Positions 32,432-42,623 of a stretch of 64,000 nt of DNA are shown piece by piece. Both the position numbers and the translations under genes were made by a program. The notes under the pieces are model-generated. The model made no database searches. It saw nothing but the letters and a program-made list of their open reading frames with translations, and was not told the DNA's origin. The stretch comes from Bacteroidota bacterium (GTDB lineage Bacteria; Bacteroidota; Bacteroidia; Bacteroidales; DTGW01). The stretch covers positions 42,560-106,559 of the forward strand of contig JAKPGM010000047.1 in NCBI GenBank assembly GCA_029550865.1, in the 5' to 3' direction. How positions within the stretch are numbered: the stretch's first letter is position 1; every line of letters starts with the position of its first letter.

Positions 32432-33400
32432 CTACTGAATTGTCTGCAGGTTCTCAACAGGCTGATATAAACGTCCCTGCCAGGTATTTTTCTCTTCCAG
32501 TTTTTTCTCAAAACGACGGATGATATCATTGGTACGCAGGAGACCCCATCCTGGTCCTTCTAAATACCAGGGCGGGACTTCGCCAGCAATTCGCTCAATA
32601 ACAAAATTCGGGTTCAACCGCTCCACGACGGCACATATCAGCTCAAGATACTCCTCAAGGGTATAGTGTTTAAAAAAGCTGGGATTACTACGGTACATCC
32701 TTGCCATAGCCGTATTTTTCACAATCTGCAGCTGATGAAACTTGATGGTATTTAATGGTAAAGAAGAAATAACTTTTACCGCATCAATCATCATCTGCTC
32801 GGTTTCGTATGGAAAACCCAGGATAAAATGTGCACCGGTTTTTATGCCATATTTCTTTGTAAGCTCGATAGCCCATACCGACTGTTCAAAGGTATGTCCG
32901 CGATTGATCTTCTCGAGCGTACTGTTGTATATTGATTCAACTCCATACTCCACGATAATGTAGTATTTTTCGGCTAAACGAGCAAGATATTCGAGTTTTT
33001 GCTCATCAATACAATCGGGACGTGTTCCAATAACCAGGCCTATTACCTGGGGAAAACGTAAAGCCTCCTCATACATCCTTTTGAGCTCTTCCAGGGGCTT
33101 GTAAGTATTCGAATAAGCCTGAAAATAAGCCAGATACATCTTTGCAGTACGATAGCGTTCCTGGTGAAATTCTACCCCTTCGCGCAACTGTTGGGTAATC
33201 GACTTGGAAGGATTGTTATAAGAAGGATTGAAAGCATCATTATTACAATAGGTGCAACCGCCATTGGCTACCGTTCCGTCGCGATTGGGACAGGTAAAAC
33301 CCGCATCGATAGTAAGCTTCTGTACCCGATGCCCAAAAATCTGCTTAAAATATTCGGGATATGCGTTAAAACGCCGACTATGCCGCCAGGGATATTCCAT
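32432..33400 (-). CDS. TIGR01212 family radical SAM protein (YhcC-like)
   Basis: TIDAGFTCPNRDGTVANGGCTYCNNDAFNPSY and KTGAHFILGFPYETEQMMIDA. Confidence 0.93.
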   Translation of the reverse strand: MEYPWRHSRRFNAYPEYFKQIFGHRVQKLTIDAGFTCPNRDGTVANGGCTYCNNDAFNPSYNNPSKSITQQLREGVEFHQERYRTAKMYLAYFQAYSNTYKPLEELKRMYEEALRFPQVIGLVIGTRPDCIDEQKLEYLARLAEKYYIIVEYGVESIYNSTLEKINRGHTFEQSVWAIELTKKYGIKTGAHFILGFPYETEQMMIDAVKVISSLPLNTIKFHQLQIVKNTAMARMYRSNPSFFKHYTLEEYLELICAVVERLNPNFVIERIAGEVPPWYLEGPGWGLLRTNDIIRRFEKKLEEKNTWQGRLYQPVENLQTIQ

Positions 33401-33771
33401 CTTATTTTTTTAAAACATGCTTAACCAGTCTTCAGAATTTCTGAACAAAAACAATCAAGCCCCAAAAGTGTTGAAAGTTATGTATAGCAATAAGCAACAA
33501 ACATACATGCCCAACAGCTATCGAGGTATTTCAAAATGTATTCAATGCAAACATCATATTGCTGCAGCTTTTTGCGTATGTTTAACAATGAATAAAGCAA
33601 AGGTAAAGGATTTTCGTTCATAATAACATTCACACAAAATAATATTAATGGAAACATAATGACTTCTACCTATATTGCTAAAAATTTGGCAAAAACATTG
33701 TTGTTGCGTTTTGAGATAAATCATCGTATTTTGCAGCAAATTTTTGTACATGTTAAGATGTTGATAATCAA

Positions 33772-34740
33772 ATGAGAAAAACATTTAAGGCCTGGTGGAT
33801 AATGGCAATGGCCTGGCTATTTGTGAATACAAGCCAAGGACAAAGTCGAATTACAAAGGAAGAGTACATTGAAAAATACAAGAAGATTGCCGTTGAAGAG
33901 ATGAAGCGGAGCGGTATTCCAGCCAGTATTACTTTAGCCCAGGGCATACTTGAATCGGGCAATGGTAATAGTACCCTTGCCCGAAAAGCCAATAACCACT
34001 TTGGCATAAAATGTCATAACTGGGATGGCGAAAAACATTACCACGACGATGATGCTAAGGATGAATGTTTTAGAAAATACGACAGCGCAGAAGAATCGTA
34101 CCGCGATCACACCGATTTTCTGATGAAAACACCCCGATATCGGTTCCTGTTTGAATACCGATCGGATGATTACAAAAGCTGGGCACACGGACTTCAAAAG
34201 GCTGGATATGCCACCAGTAAAACATACGCAAGTGACCTTATCCGTACCATTGAGGAAAATAAGCTATATATTTTTGATAGTGGCGACTACACCCGAAAGG
34301 TTAATCTGAACCGTAAAGATTCTGACGAAGATTTTACCATCTCGCTCAAAAAACGGAAAATATATGAGCGTAATCGCATAAAGTACATTATTGCCCAAGA
34401 AGGAGATAATCTGGTATCGTTAACGAAAGAACTTGACCTTTTTTCGTGGCAGCTCAGAAAATACAACGACCTACCCGAAGGATATGAAGTACGACCGGGA
34501 GAAATCCTGTATATTCAGCCCAAACGTAATCGTGCTGAAGTAGGATACGATTTTCATATCGTCAAGGAGGGCGAAACCATGCATGCCATCAGTCAGCTTT
34601 ATGGGATTAAACTCAGAAAGCTATACCGTCGAAATCATATGGAACCCGGTACCGAGCCTGTTGTAGGTCAAAAACTCTGGCTCCGCAAAACCATGCCTCG
34701 AAGCGAAATGTCACACACTAATACATTGGGCGATAAATAA
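33772..34740 (+). CDS. Glucosaminidase (FlgJ-like) plus LysM domain protein
   Basis: SGIPASITLAQGILESGNGNSTLARKANNHFGIKCH...DHTDFLMKTPRYRFLF, then LysM-type C-terminal segments. Confidence 0.9.
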   Translation: MRKTFKAWWIMAMAWLFVNTSQGQSRITKEEYIEKYKKIAVEEMKRSGIPASITLAQGILESGNGNSTLARKANNHFGIKCHNWDGEKHYHDDDAKDECFRKYDSAEESYRDHTDFLMKTPRYRFLFEYRSDDYKSWAHGLQKAGYATSKTYASDLIRTIEENKLYIFDSGDYTRKVNLNRKDSDEDFTISLKKRKIYERNRIKYIIAQEGDNLVSLTKELDLFSWQLRKYNDLPEGYEVRPGEILYIQPKRNRAEVGYDFHIVKEGETMHAISQLYGIKLRKLYRRNHMEPGTEPVVGQKLWLRKTMPRSEMSHTNTLGDK

Positions 34741-35686
34741 AAATACTGCCCGCCGGGCTTGTACTCTCAAACATGTTGGTTGAAGATCCACCAACAAAAA
34801 TGAGCATCCTACCGTGGCAAACCAATCCCGAACCGCATAAATCCACACTTACTTTCCCAACGGTTTTCCACGAGTTATCCACAGTATTCAGCATATACAC
34901 ACTGTAATCGATGCCGGATTTGTCAACACCAGCTGCCAGATATATTTTGCGATTACATCCCGTGACGCCAAAAAAAGAAGACTGTGCCGGTGGAACCACC
35001 CCATTCGAAATCTTGCCCGATGATACATTGAACACCTGAAAACCACCCCCATCGGCAAAAAGATATAGGTTGTTATCGATAGCAAAGGAAGCTCGTATCT
35101 TCTTAAGGGGTTTAGCATCCTCGGCAAAGTTGGCTGTTACCAGCTGCCATTTACCATTTGCCTCATTAAAGCTTTCAAGGGTACCTTTGTCATCCCCATA
35201 AACCGCATACAATGTGTTACCATAGGATTCAAGCGCAAATTCTGCTCTTTTTCGTAACATAGTGAGCTTACTCTCTTGCCACTTACGGGTATTTAAATCA
35301 AAAATAAAAACATTGTTTGTGGGGATGCCAGAAGCATTATAACCTCCAGCAATAACAATTTTGTCCTTGTAAAAAGCAGCACCATAAAAATGGCGTACAA
35401 ACGTCGATCGCGTTACGACCTTAAAAGCCCCCTGTAAGGGAAAGAACTCATATATAACGATGCTACTATCGGCCAAAGAGCCCTTTGGAACACCAAACTT
35501 TGACTCAAGAAATGGGCTGCTACCCTGCGTTAAAATATAATATGTACCCGGCGCCACAACGATGCGCGGAAGAAAAAAGGGTGCCACCTGTTGAACTTCC
35601 TGACTATAAAGGCTTTCGGTTAATACCGTAAAACAAAATAGCAATACTGCTGTTACCCTTAATCTGGTGTTTTTTAGAATATCCAT
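34718..35686 (-). CDS. Kelch-repeat-like exported protein
   Basis: Signal peptide and Kelch-like blades (FYKDKIVIAGGYNASGIPTNNVFIFDLNTRKW). Confidence 0.6.
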   Translation of the reverse strand: MDILKNTRLRVTAVLLFCFTVLTESLYSQEVQQVAPFFLPRIVVAPGTYYILTQGSSPFLESKFGVPKGSLADSSIVIYEFFPLQGAFKVVTRSTFVRHFYGAAFYKDKIVIAGGYNASGIPTNNVFIFDLNTRKWQESKLTMLRKRAEFALESYGNTLYAVYGDDKGTLESFNEANGKWQLVTANFAEDAKPLKKIRASFAIDNNLYLFADGGGFQVFNVSSGKISNGVVPPAQSSFFGVTGCNRKIYLAAGVDKSGIDYSVYMLNTVDNSWKTVGKVSVDLCGSGLVCHGRMLIFVGGSSTNMFESTSPAGSIFIYRPMY

Positions 35687-35898
35687 AGTGCCATTTTTTA
35701 CTAAATATACATCTTTTTTCGCTAAAACTCACTTTTTTTTACGAAACCTTTCCAACAAGATTTCGTTATTGATTCACCACCTGTGTCAATTTTTGAGTAA
35801 CTTTACAATTCAACAAACGGTAATTACTCATGAAACTTTGGGTCTACAGTTTTTACGATATGTAAATTTTGAGGTATTATTTTTAGTTTTTCTACATT

Positions 35899-37812
35899 AT
35901 GGAAAAAACCTTATCCATTTTATCAGTTCTCGACAAAAGCTGTTGTAACGATGTTATTTTCATCATTTTTGACCAGAAATATAAGATTATTTATATATCA
36001 CCGATAGCAGTTCGCCAACAATTAGCGCTTTCGGCCGACGCTTTGGTAGGAAAAGAATTATCAAATCTTTTAGACCCCCTCGATGCAAGTACATTTACCT
36101 CGAAACTCTCGTTCGATACTTTTGAACCTCAGCAAATTGATTATCTTGAGTTGCGCTGTGCAGACGGAACCAACATGGCCTATAGTGCTTATTTCCAGAA
36201 ATTTCGTTACGAAGCGACACAAAAGGAATTAATGCTTGCCATCTTTAAAAATAAACTACAAAGTTCATCAATGCCCGAGCAAAAAAACACGCTTATAGTC
36301 AGCGCTATTAATCATAGCGAAGAAGCCATTGCAATAGTGAATGATAATGCCTACATTGTGTTTGCCAATAATGCTTTTTTGCGATGGCATGGCCTCACCG
36401 AAACAGAGCTTAAGGTGCTGCGTTTTTACGAAATCGACAGCAGCATCAACAACGCTGACAAATGGGAAATACATAAATCAAACTTACAGAAAGATTTGCA
36501 TAAAACCTTCGAAATGTCATTTGTGACTGCTGCAGGCACCTCCATTGATGTAGAACAACGCTGGCGATATCACATAGAAGGCAATGAGGGGCTATATGTA
36601 TGCTACATGATACCTATCAAAGAGCGCAAAGAAACGGAGAAAAAAATACACAAAACCCTGGAACGTCAGCACATTCTTTCGCAAATCGCATTTATTTTAA
36701 ACACACATGAAAATTTTGAATACAAAGTCAATGAGGCGTTACGACTGCTGGGTAACTTCATGCAGGTGGATCGAATCCTTATTTTTCAAAACATACTAAG
36801 CAACAAAGCTACCAGTTGTACTTTTGAGTGGCATTCCGATGATTTTATTGCACGCCGTTTTGAGCTTCAGGCAATACCTTATTCCTTGCTACCCGAGCTC
36901 TACCACGAACTTAACAACAATCAACACGTTGTTTACGAAGGCATTTCCAATATCCCCACGGAGCTTGTACCCTATTTTCGCCCTTACGATATCCATGCCC
37001 TGATGGCTATCCCTTTCAAATTCGACACACATTCATCAGCTGGATTTATGTGTATTGTCGACCATAAACAGCGACATAACTGGAAAGAAAGTGACAAACG
37101 CTTTATCCGAACTTTTACAGATATACTAACCAGTACTTTTCGCCAAAAACAAAATATCGATTTGCTGCTAAAAAGCGAAAGACGTTTCAGGGAACTTGCC
37201 GAACTTTTACCCGAAATGGTTTGCGAAGCAGCTATTAATGGAAAAATAATTTTTGCAAATAAGCACACGCAAGTCCAGTTTGGCTTTACCGAGAATGATC
37301 TGTCCAAAGGCATCATCTTTTTTAATCTTTTTCATCCCAACGATCGCCAGCGGGTACTCGACAATTTTGAAAAACTTCTCAGCGGCGAGCATATTAACAA
37401 TGAAGAATACACCATCATTAACCGGGAAAAACAAGAAATTCCCGTGTTGTTGTACATGAATATTATCATGCAGGACCAATTGCCCATTGGGCTTCGAGCG
37501 GTTATTGTCGACATATCCGAACGTAAGATTCGAGAGAAACATCTCGAGAACCTGGCAAATAAGATAAATTCAGCACCATTTGCCATTCTTGAAGTCGACA
37601 AATCGGGGAAAGTAACCTACATCAATGAAAAAGCCCAACAAATGAAATTGCTATTGAATGAGCATCTGCCTACCATAACCCGTCATGCTCAGACAGCCTT
37701 CGATGCCAAAGACAAACTCTCTCACACGCTTATACTAAATGGATGTGCGTATCACTGCGTCTATAATTTTAACCCTCACACCGCTAACATTGACCTCTAC
37801 GTTATTGGATAG
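35899..37812 (+). CDS. Multi-PAS/GAF sensor protein without a recognisable histidine-kinase domain
   Basis: Several PAS segments and a GAF-like segment; ends in a PAS-like fold (NSAPFAILEVDKSGKVTYINEKAQQM) with no HisKA/HATPase_c motifs. Confidence 0.7.
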   Translation: MEKTLSILSVLDKSCCNDVIFIIFDQKYKIIYISPIAVRQQLALSADALVGKELSNLLDPLDASTFTSKLSFDTFEPQQIDYLELRCADGTNMAYSAYFQKFRYEATQKELMLAIFKNKLQSSSMPEQKNTLIVSAINHSEEAIAIVNDNAYIVFANNAFLRWHGLTETELKVLRFYEIDSSINNADKWEIHKSNLQKDLHKTFEMSFVTAAGTSIDVEQRWRYHIEGNEGLYVCYMIPIKERKETEKKIHKTLERQHILSQIAFILNTHENFEYKVNEALRLLGNFMQVDRILIFQNILSNKATSCTFEWHSDDFIARRFELQAIPYSLLPELYHELNNNQHVVYEGISNIPTELVPYFRPYDIHALMAIPFKFDTHSSAGFMCIVDHKQRHNWKESDKRFIRTFTDILTSTFRQKQNIDLLLKSERRFRELAELLPEMVCEAAINGKIIFANKHTQVQFGFTENDLSKGIIFFNLFHPNDRQRVLDNFEKLLSGEHINNEEYTIINREKQEIPVLLYMNIIMQDQLPIGLRAVIVDISERKIREKHLENLANKINSAPFAILEVDKSGKVTYINEKAQQMKLLLNEHLPTITRHAQTAFDAKDKLSHTLILNGCAYHCVYNFNPHTANIDLYVIG

Positions 37813-38120
37813 CTCTGCTCATCCTGATAGAGCTATCCAATCGCTTGTACATTTACCAGTTGCAACTAAAATAAAGTACGGTAAATACGTTGTCGCTTAC
37901 GAACTCACCTTCTTTTTGAACAAAGTAGGCGCAAAAGGTGCGATAAAAATACCATAAGCCAGCCACACTTTGTGAAAAACGAAATGTGAGAAAAACCAGT
38001 AAAATAGGAAATGACCTGATAATACAACTCCTGAACAGTTTAAAAACATTTCAAATTATTAACGGGAAAAAGCAAAATTCAATATTGAAAAGTTTTTTAT
38101 AAATTTAAACCAAAAAAAAC

Positions 38121-39623
38121 ATGGAACTAACGTCTATTCAAGTAAATCAAATACAGAAACTTGGCATATCACTTGAAGACATAGAAAAACAGCTTAATGC
38201 TTTCAAAGAAGGCTTCCCCTTTGCCAGGCTAGTTCGACCCGCTACCATCAATGATGGCATCATCAAGCCATCGTCTCGTGATTTAGATGAGTGGGTAAAA
38301 ATATATGAAGAACAACACGCAAAACTCGATATAGTGAAGTTTGTTCCGGCCTCGGGTGCAGCCAGCCGAATGTTCAAGGGACTATTCGAATATTTGAACA
38401 CCCGAACACCCAATAACGACACTGAGCTACTTTTGCAACACATGGAGAAATTTCCATTTTATAATGATTTGTACCAATGTTTTGCAAAAAAAGACAAAGA
38501 TTTAACAGCATATTTTAATTTAACAGGGCTGCCTGAAATCGTTGAACAACTCCTTCTGGAGGAGGGACTGGGGTATGGGCTAAAACCCAAAGGTTTGCTT
38601 AAATTTCACCACTATCCCGACGGGGAACGAACGGCCGTCGAAGAACACCTGGTGGAAGCCTTAATGCATGCCCGAGGTCGTAATGGCGTAAAAATCCATT
38701 TTACCGTATCGCCCGAACATGAAACGCTTTTTCTCCGGGAATTTGAACAATTACGTAACAAATACCACCACGAGAAATTTGAGTTAAGCTATTCCTTCCA
38801 GAAACCTTCCACCAACACCATTGCCGTTGACGAAAATAATGATCCAGTTGTTGAATCCGACGGAACCTTTCTATTTCGACCAGGAGGCCATGGTGCATTG
38901 TTGGAAAACTTGAATGCTATTTCCGCCGATCTTATTTTTATCAAAAACATCGACAACATTGCTCCCGATCGCCTGAAATCGCTTTCGGTACAATATAAAA
39001 AAGCCCTGGGTGGACTGGCGCTTAAAATAAAGCATCAGATAACCGACTATCTAACCTATCTCGAATGGCACGATAGTTACACCCAAAAACGCAAACACGA
39101 AATTGCGCATTTTATGCGGTTGTTTCTGGGTATAGAGGTGCCAGAAGATCTGGATAATTCTATCTTTGCGGGATATATTAAGTCAAAACTCGACAAGCCC
39201 ATCCGTGTTTGTGGAATGGTAAAAAATACTGGAGAGCCAGGCGGGGGACCCTTTTGGGTACTCAACCGCAAAGGTGAGCCTACCCTTCAAATCATTGAAT
39301 CATCGCAGGTTAATTTACAGGATAGCCAGCAAAAAGAAATTTTTACAAAAGCTACACATTTTAACCCCGTCGATATGGTATGCATTACCAACGATTTTGC
39401 CGGCAACAAATTTAACCTACTCAAGTACCGCGACGATAAAGCAGGGTTTATTACCGAAAAAACTCACCAGGGTAAGAAAATAAAAGTCCAGGAACTACCG
39501 GGATTATGGAATGGTAGTATGGCTCATTGGATTACAATTTTTGTCGAAATACCCGTGGAAACCTTCACTCCCGTTAAAACCTTCACCGATTGGCTTAGAC
39601 AGGAACATCAAAATAAACCATAA
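38121..39623 (+). CDS. DUF4301 family protein
   Basis: FVPASGAASRMFKGLFEYL, RPGGHGALLENLNAI, VCGMVKNTGEPGGGPFWV. Confidence 0.85.
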   Translation: MELTSIQVNQIQKLGISLEDIEKQLNAFKEGFPFARLVRPATINDGIIKPSSRDLDEWVKIYEEQHAKLDIVKFVPASGAASRMFKGLFEYLNTRTPNNDTELLLQHMEKFPFYNDLYQCFAKKDKDLTAYFNLTGLPEIVEQLLLEEGLGYGLKPKGLLKFHHYPDGERTAVEEHLVEALMHARGRNGVKIHFTVSPEHETLFLREFEQLRNKYHHEKFELSYSFQKPSTNTIAVDENNDPVVESDGTFLFRPGGHGALLENLNAISADLIFIKNIDNIAPDRLKSLSVQYKKALGGLALKIKHQITDYLTYLEWHDSYTQKRKHEIAHFMRLFLGIEVPEDLDNSIFAGYIKSKLDKPIRVCGMVKNTGEPGGGPFWVLNRKGEPTLQIIESSQVNLQDSQQKEIFTKATHFNPVDMVCITNDFAGNKFNLLKYRDDKAGFITEKTHQGKKIKVQELPGLWNGSMAHWITIFVEIPVETFTPVKTFTDWLRQEHQNKP

Positions 39624-39634
39624 TTTTTTATGCT

Positions 39635-40039
39635 ATGATTAAACCAACCCATATCGAACACATTGGCATTGCCGTAAGCAATTTGCAGGAAGCCATTCGC
39701 TATTACGAAGAAGTATTAGGCCTCGAATGTTATGCCATTGAAGAAGTGGCCGACCAAAAAGTAAGAACAGCTTTCTTTAAAATTGGGGACACTAAAATCG
39801 AATTATTGGAAAGTACCGACCCTGAAGGTCCTATCGGCAAATTTATTGAGAAAAAAGGGCCCGGAATACATCATATCGCTTTTGCTGTTGACAATGTAGA
39901 CAATGCCCTGAAAGAAGCCGAATCGAAAGGCATACAGCTTATCGACAAACAAGGACGTAAAGGAGCCGAAAACCTGAATATAGGATTTTTACACCCCAAA
40001 TCAACCTTTGGCGTTCTTACTGAGCTCTGTAGTAAATAA
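39635..40039 (+). CDS. mce: Methylmalonyl-CoA epimerase
   Basis: HIEHIGIAVSNLQEAIRYYEEVLGLE...IELLESTDPEGPIGKFIEKKGPGIHHIAFAVDN. Confidence 0.93.
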   Translation: MIKPTHIEHIGIAVSNLQEAIRYYEEVLGLECYAIEEVADQKVRTAFFKIGDTKIELLESTDPEGPIGKFIEKKGPGIHHIAFAVDNVDNALKEAESKGIQLIDKQGRKGAENLNIGFLHPKSTFGVLTELCSK

Positions 40040-40298
40040 TCCTGAACTCTAATAAGATTCAGAGTAGAATTCGACTGAAGTTGATTACTTTGCAGTCAAA
40101 TTATTATATTTGTCCCATCATTTAAACTAGTTATTGTCATTATACAACAACTCTAATGGGACAGGGGGTCTATTGATGTTTTTTTATGGGACTCAAGTAA
40201 AACATGAAAGTGAAGAAATAATTTTTGACTGAAAATATTTACAGATAACAGTTAATAAAAAAAAACGATTAAATTTGAGTAATTGAAAACAGGGCAAG

Positions 40299-41000
40299 AT
40301 GAATTGTATCATTGTTGATGACGATAAGTTATCAAGGAAAATTTTAGAGGGTTACATTAAGAAAACGGCAGGTATTAATTTGTTGGGGTCTTTTTCCAAT
40401 GCCCCGGATGCTATTCGTTATCTTAAGAAAAAAAACGATATTGAGCTGATTTTTCTTGATATCGAGATGCCCGAAATGACAGGAATTGATTTTTTAAATT
40501 CGGTCATTGACCCTCCGCAAATCATTATCACCTCTTCAAAAAGTAAGTATGCGCTGGATGCCTTTGATTTCGATGTAGCTGATTTCTTGCTCAAACCATT
40601 TACTTACAATCGATTTACCAAGGCTATTGAAAAGGTTATGAACCGAATACAGCGGCATAGCCTGAATCTTGGTAGCAAAAAGAGTGAAATTTTTATCAAG
40701 AAAAATAGCACGTTGGTAAAACTTCGATACGAAGAGATATTGTATATCGAAGCCCTTGAAAATTACGTTGTCTTTAACACCTACACCGAAAAATTCACCG
40801 TACACAGCACGATGAAAGCCCTTGTAACCAAATTACCCCCTTCGTTTATTAGGGTTCATCGTTCTTACATTATCAATCTCAATGCTATCAACGAAATTGA
40901 TGACAATATCATCCTGATACGCACCAATGAGGGCGACATTACCATCCCCATTGGTAAAGCATACCGTGAAAATTTAATGAATACGCTTCAAAAATTCTAA
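40299..41000 (+). CDS. LytTR family response regulator
   Basis: CheY-like receiver (IELIFLDIEMPEMTGIDFL) plus LytTR domain (IKKNSTLVKLRYEEILYIEALENYVVFNT...FIRVHRSYIINL). Confidence 0.93.
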   Translation: MNCIIVDDDKLSRKILEGYIKKTAGINLLGSFSNAPDAIRYLKKKNDIELIFLDIEMPEMTGIDFLNSVIDPPQIIITSSKSKYALDAFDFDVADFLLKPFTYNRFTKAIEKVMNRIQRHSLNLGSKKSEIFIKKNSTLVKLRYEEILYIEALENYVVFNTYTEKFTVHSTMKALVTKLPPSFIRVHRSYIINLNAINEIDDNIILIRTNEGDITIPIGKAYRENLMNTLQKF

Positions 41001-41091
41001 TTTGTTTACCAGTTTTCTTTTTTTCCCGAGAATTCATTTCTGGATTACCTTATTAATTCGACGTTTCTACACCAAAGGGGGGGGGTAACTA

Positions 41092-41124
41092 TTTGTGCCC
41101 ATGACAACAAAAAAACTAACTTTG
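41092..41124 (+). promoter_or_regulatory. Bacteroidota-type promoter of queC-queE
   Basis: TTTG (41092-41095), 21-nt spacer, TAACTTTG (41117-41124), 20 bp before the queC ATG. Confidence 0.6.
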
Positions 41125-41144
41125 CACAAAGAAAAACATGAGAA

Positions 41145-41828
41145 ATGGAACAACACACAGCATACGTACTGCTGTCGGGAGGGCAGGATTCGTTTGTTAG
41201 CTTGATATGGGCTATGAGGAATTTTCAGTCGGTCGAAGCTGTGAGCATTGCCTATCAACAACAACACAACAAAGAATTAGCGTATGCCTCTCGAATAGCG
41301 GAAAAATATAAGGTCAAGCATTTTGTGTACAACATCGACAACTTTTTCCGTCAGTTAACGGTAAGTTCTCTGCTTGGAGGGAACGACCATAACCAGAAGC
41401 ATCAACTCGCGGACGCCTTACCTGCCAGTTTTGTACCCAATCGCAACGGCATTTTTCTTACCATCATTGCCACCCATGCCTATCGTTATCGCCAATCGCA
41501 GATACATCTTGTCACGGGTGTTTGCCAAACCGACTATTCGGGATACCCCGATTGTCGGGATAACTACATCCGCACCAAAGCACTTGAACTTTCGCTCGGC
41601 CTCGACGTACCGGTATATATCCACACCCCGCTAATGTGGAAAAATAAGGCTGAAACATTCGAAATGGCTAATGAAATGGGCGTATTGAATGATTTGATTG
41701 AAAATACGCTCAGCTGTTATAACGGCGTGGAAACCCTGCATCCATGGGGTAGGGGCTGCGATAATTGTCCAGCTTGTCGCTTACGAAAAAATGGCTACGA
41801 AAATTTTCTAAAACTCCAGCATTCATGA
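41145..41828 (+). CDS. queC: 7-cyano-7-deazaguanine synthase
   Basis: AYVLLSGGQDSFVSLIWA (PP-loop), CxxC cluster LHPWGRGCDNCPACRLRKNGYENF. Confidence 0.9.
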   Translation: MEQHTAYVLLSGGQDSFVSLIWAMRNFQSVEAVSIAYQQQHNKELAYASRIAEKYKVKHFVYNIDNFFRQLTVSSLLGGNDHNQKHQLADALPASFVPNRNGIFLTIIATHAYRYRQSQIHLVTGVCQTDYSGYPDCRDNYIRTKALELSLGLDVPVYIHTPLMWKNKAETFEMANEMGVLNDLIENTLSCYNGVETLHPWGRGCDNCPACRLRKNGYENFLKLQHS

Positions 41829-42535
41829 CAGTCGTCAATGACGAATACTATGTTAGTGAGATATTTCGATCAATACAAGGTGAAGGGAATTATGCTGGCG
41901 TAAATAGCCTTTTTATCCGTTTTCAGTTCTGTCAGCTCACCTGTAACTGGTGCGATAGTAAATACACCTGGTACGAAAAATCAGGACATTTTCGGCAGTA
42001 CGAGCGGGAAGCTTTGCTGCAAATTATTCATCAGTCGCCCTGCCATCATATCATTTTTACTGGCGGAGAGCCTACCTTGTATCGTCTCGATTTACTTTAC
42101 CTTCCTGGAAAAAAGTTCCATGTCGAAACCAATGGTAATATCATTCCCACCTCCCCACTCGATATCAGGTTAGCCGACGGAACCCACATCGTACGTAAAG
42201 CCATGGACGAAAAAATCATTGAGCGTTACAATTGGGTCATCTCGCCAAAACTTAAAAATGCTTACCAGGAAATAGACAGGGATGCTCTGTGCTTCTGGAG
42301 TTCACGTCCCTATGCTATTTTTAAGTTTATAATTCGTTCGGCCGACGATCTGGAAGAGATCGCATTCTGGCAATCCGAATGTAAGCTTAATCCTAACAAA
42401 ATATACGTCGGTCTCGAGGGGATATCGCTGCATTCGCAGCTACAACCCGACCTGGTAGATAAAATCATCGAAAGTGGGTATCACTTTTCGCCACGACTAC
42501 ACATCCTGTTGTGGGGAAACAAAAGAGGAAAATAA
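41825..42535 (+). CDS. queE: 7-carboxy-7-deazaguanine synthase
   Basis: VSEIFRSIQGEGNYAGVNSLFIRFQFCQLTCNWCDSKYTW; ATG overlaps the queC stop (ATGA), so the listed upstream start is less likely. Confidence 0.92.
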   Translation: MTVVNDEYYVSEIFRSIQGEGNYAGVNSLFIRFQFCQLTCNWCDSKYTWYEKSGHFRQYEREALLQIIHQSPCHHIIFTGGEPTLYRLDLLYLPGKKFHVETNGNIIPTSPLDIRLADGTHIVRKAMDEKIIERYNWVISPKLKNAYQEIDRDALCFWSSRPYAIFKFIIRSADDLEEIAFWQSECKLNPNKIYVGLEGISLHSQLQPDLVDKIIESGYHFSPRLHILLWGNKRGK

Positions 42536-42623
42536 ACGATAACACTTTTTAACCTAATGCGAAAAAAATTACTTTTGTAGTTTAATTTTTAGCAATGATT
42601 GTTTTACTAAAAATCTTTTAGCC

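Noticed and set aside
33554-33784. Small ORFs around 33.4-33.8 kb
   Set aside because: Atypical composition, no recognisable family, overlapping on opposite strands in an AT-rich intergenic gap.
41071-41120. preQ1 riboswitch upstream of queC (G-rich/CCC hairpin and AAAAAACTAA tail)
   Set aside because: The segment lies at or before a good -33/-7 promoter, so it would not be in the transcript, and the preQ1-I P1 stem is not convincing.
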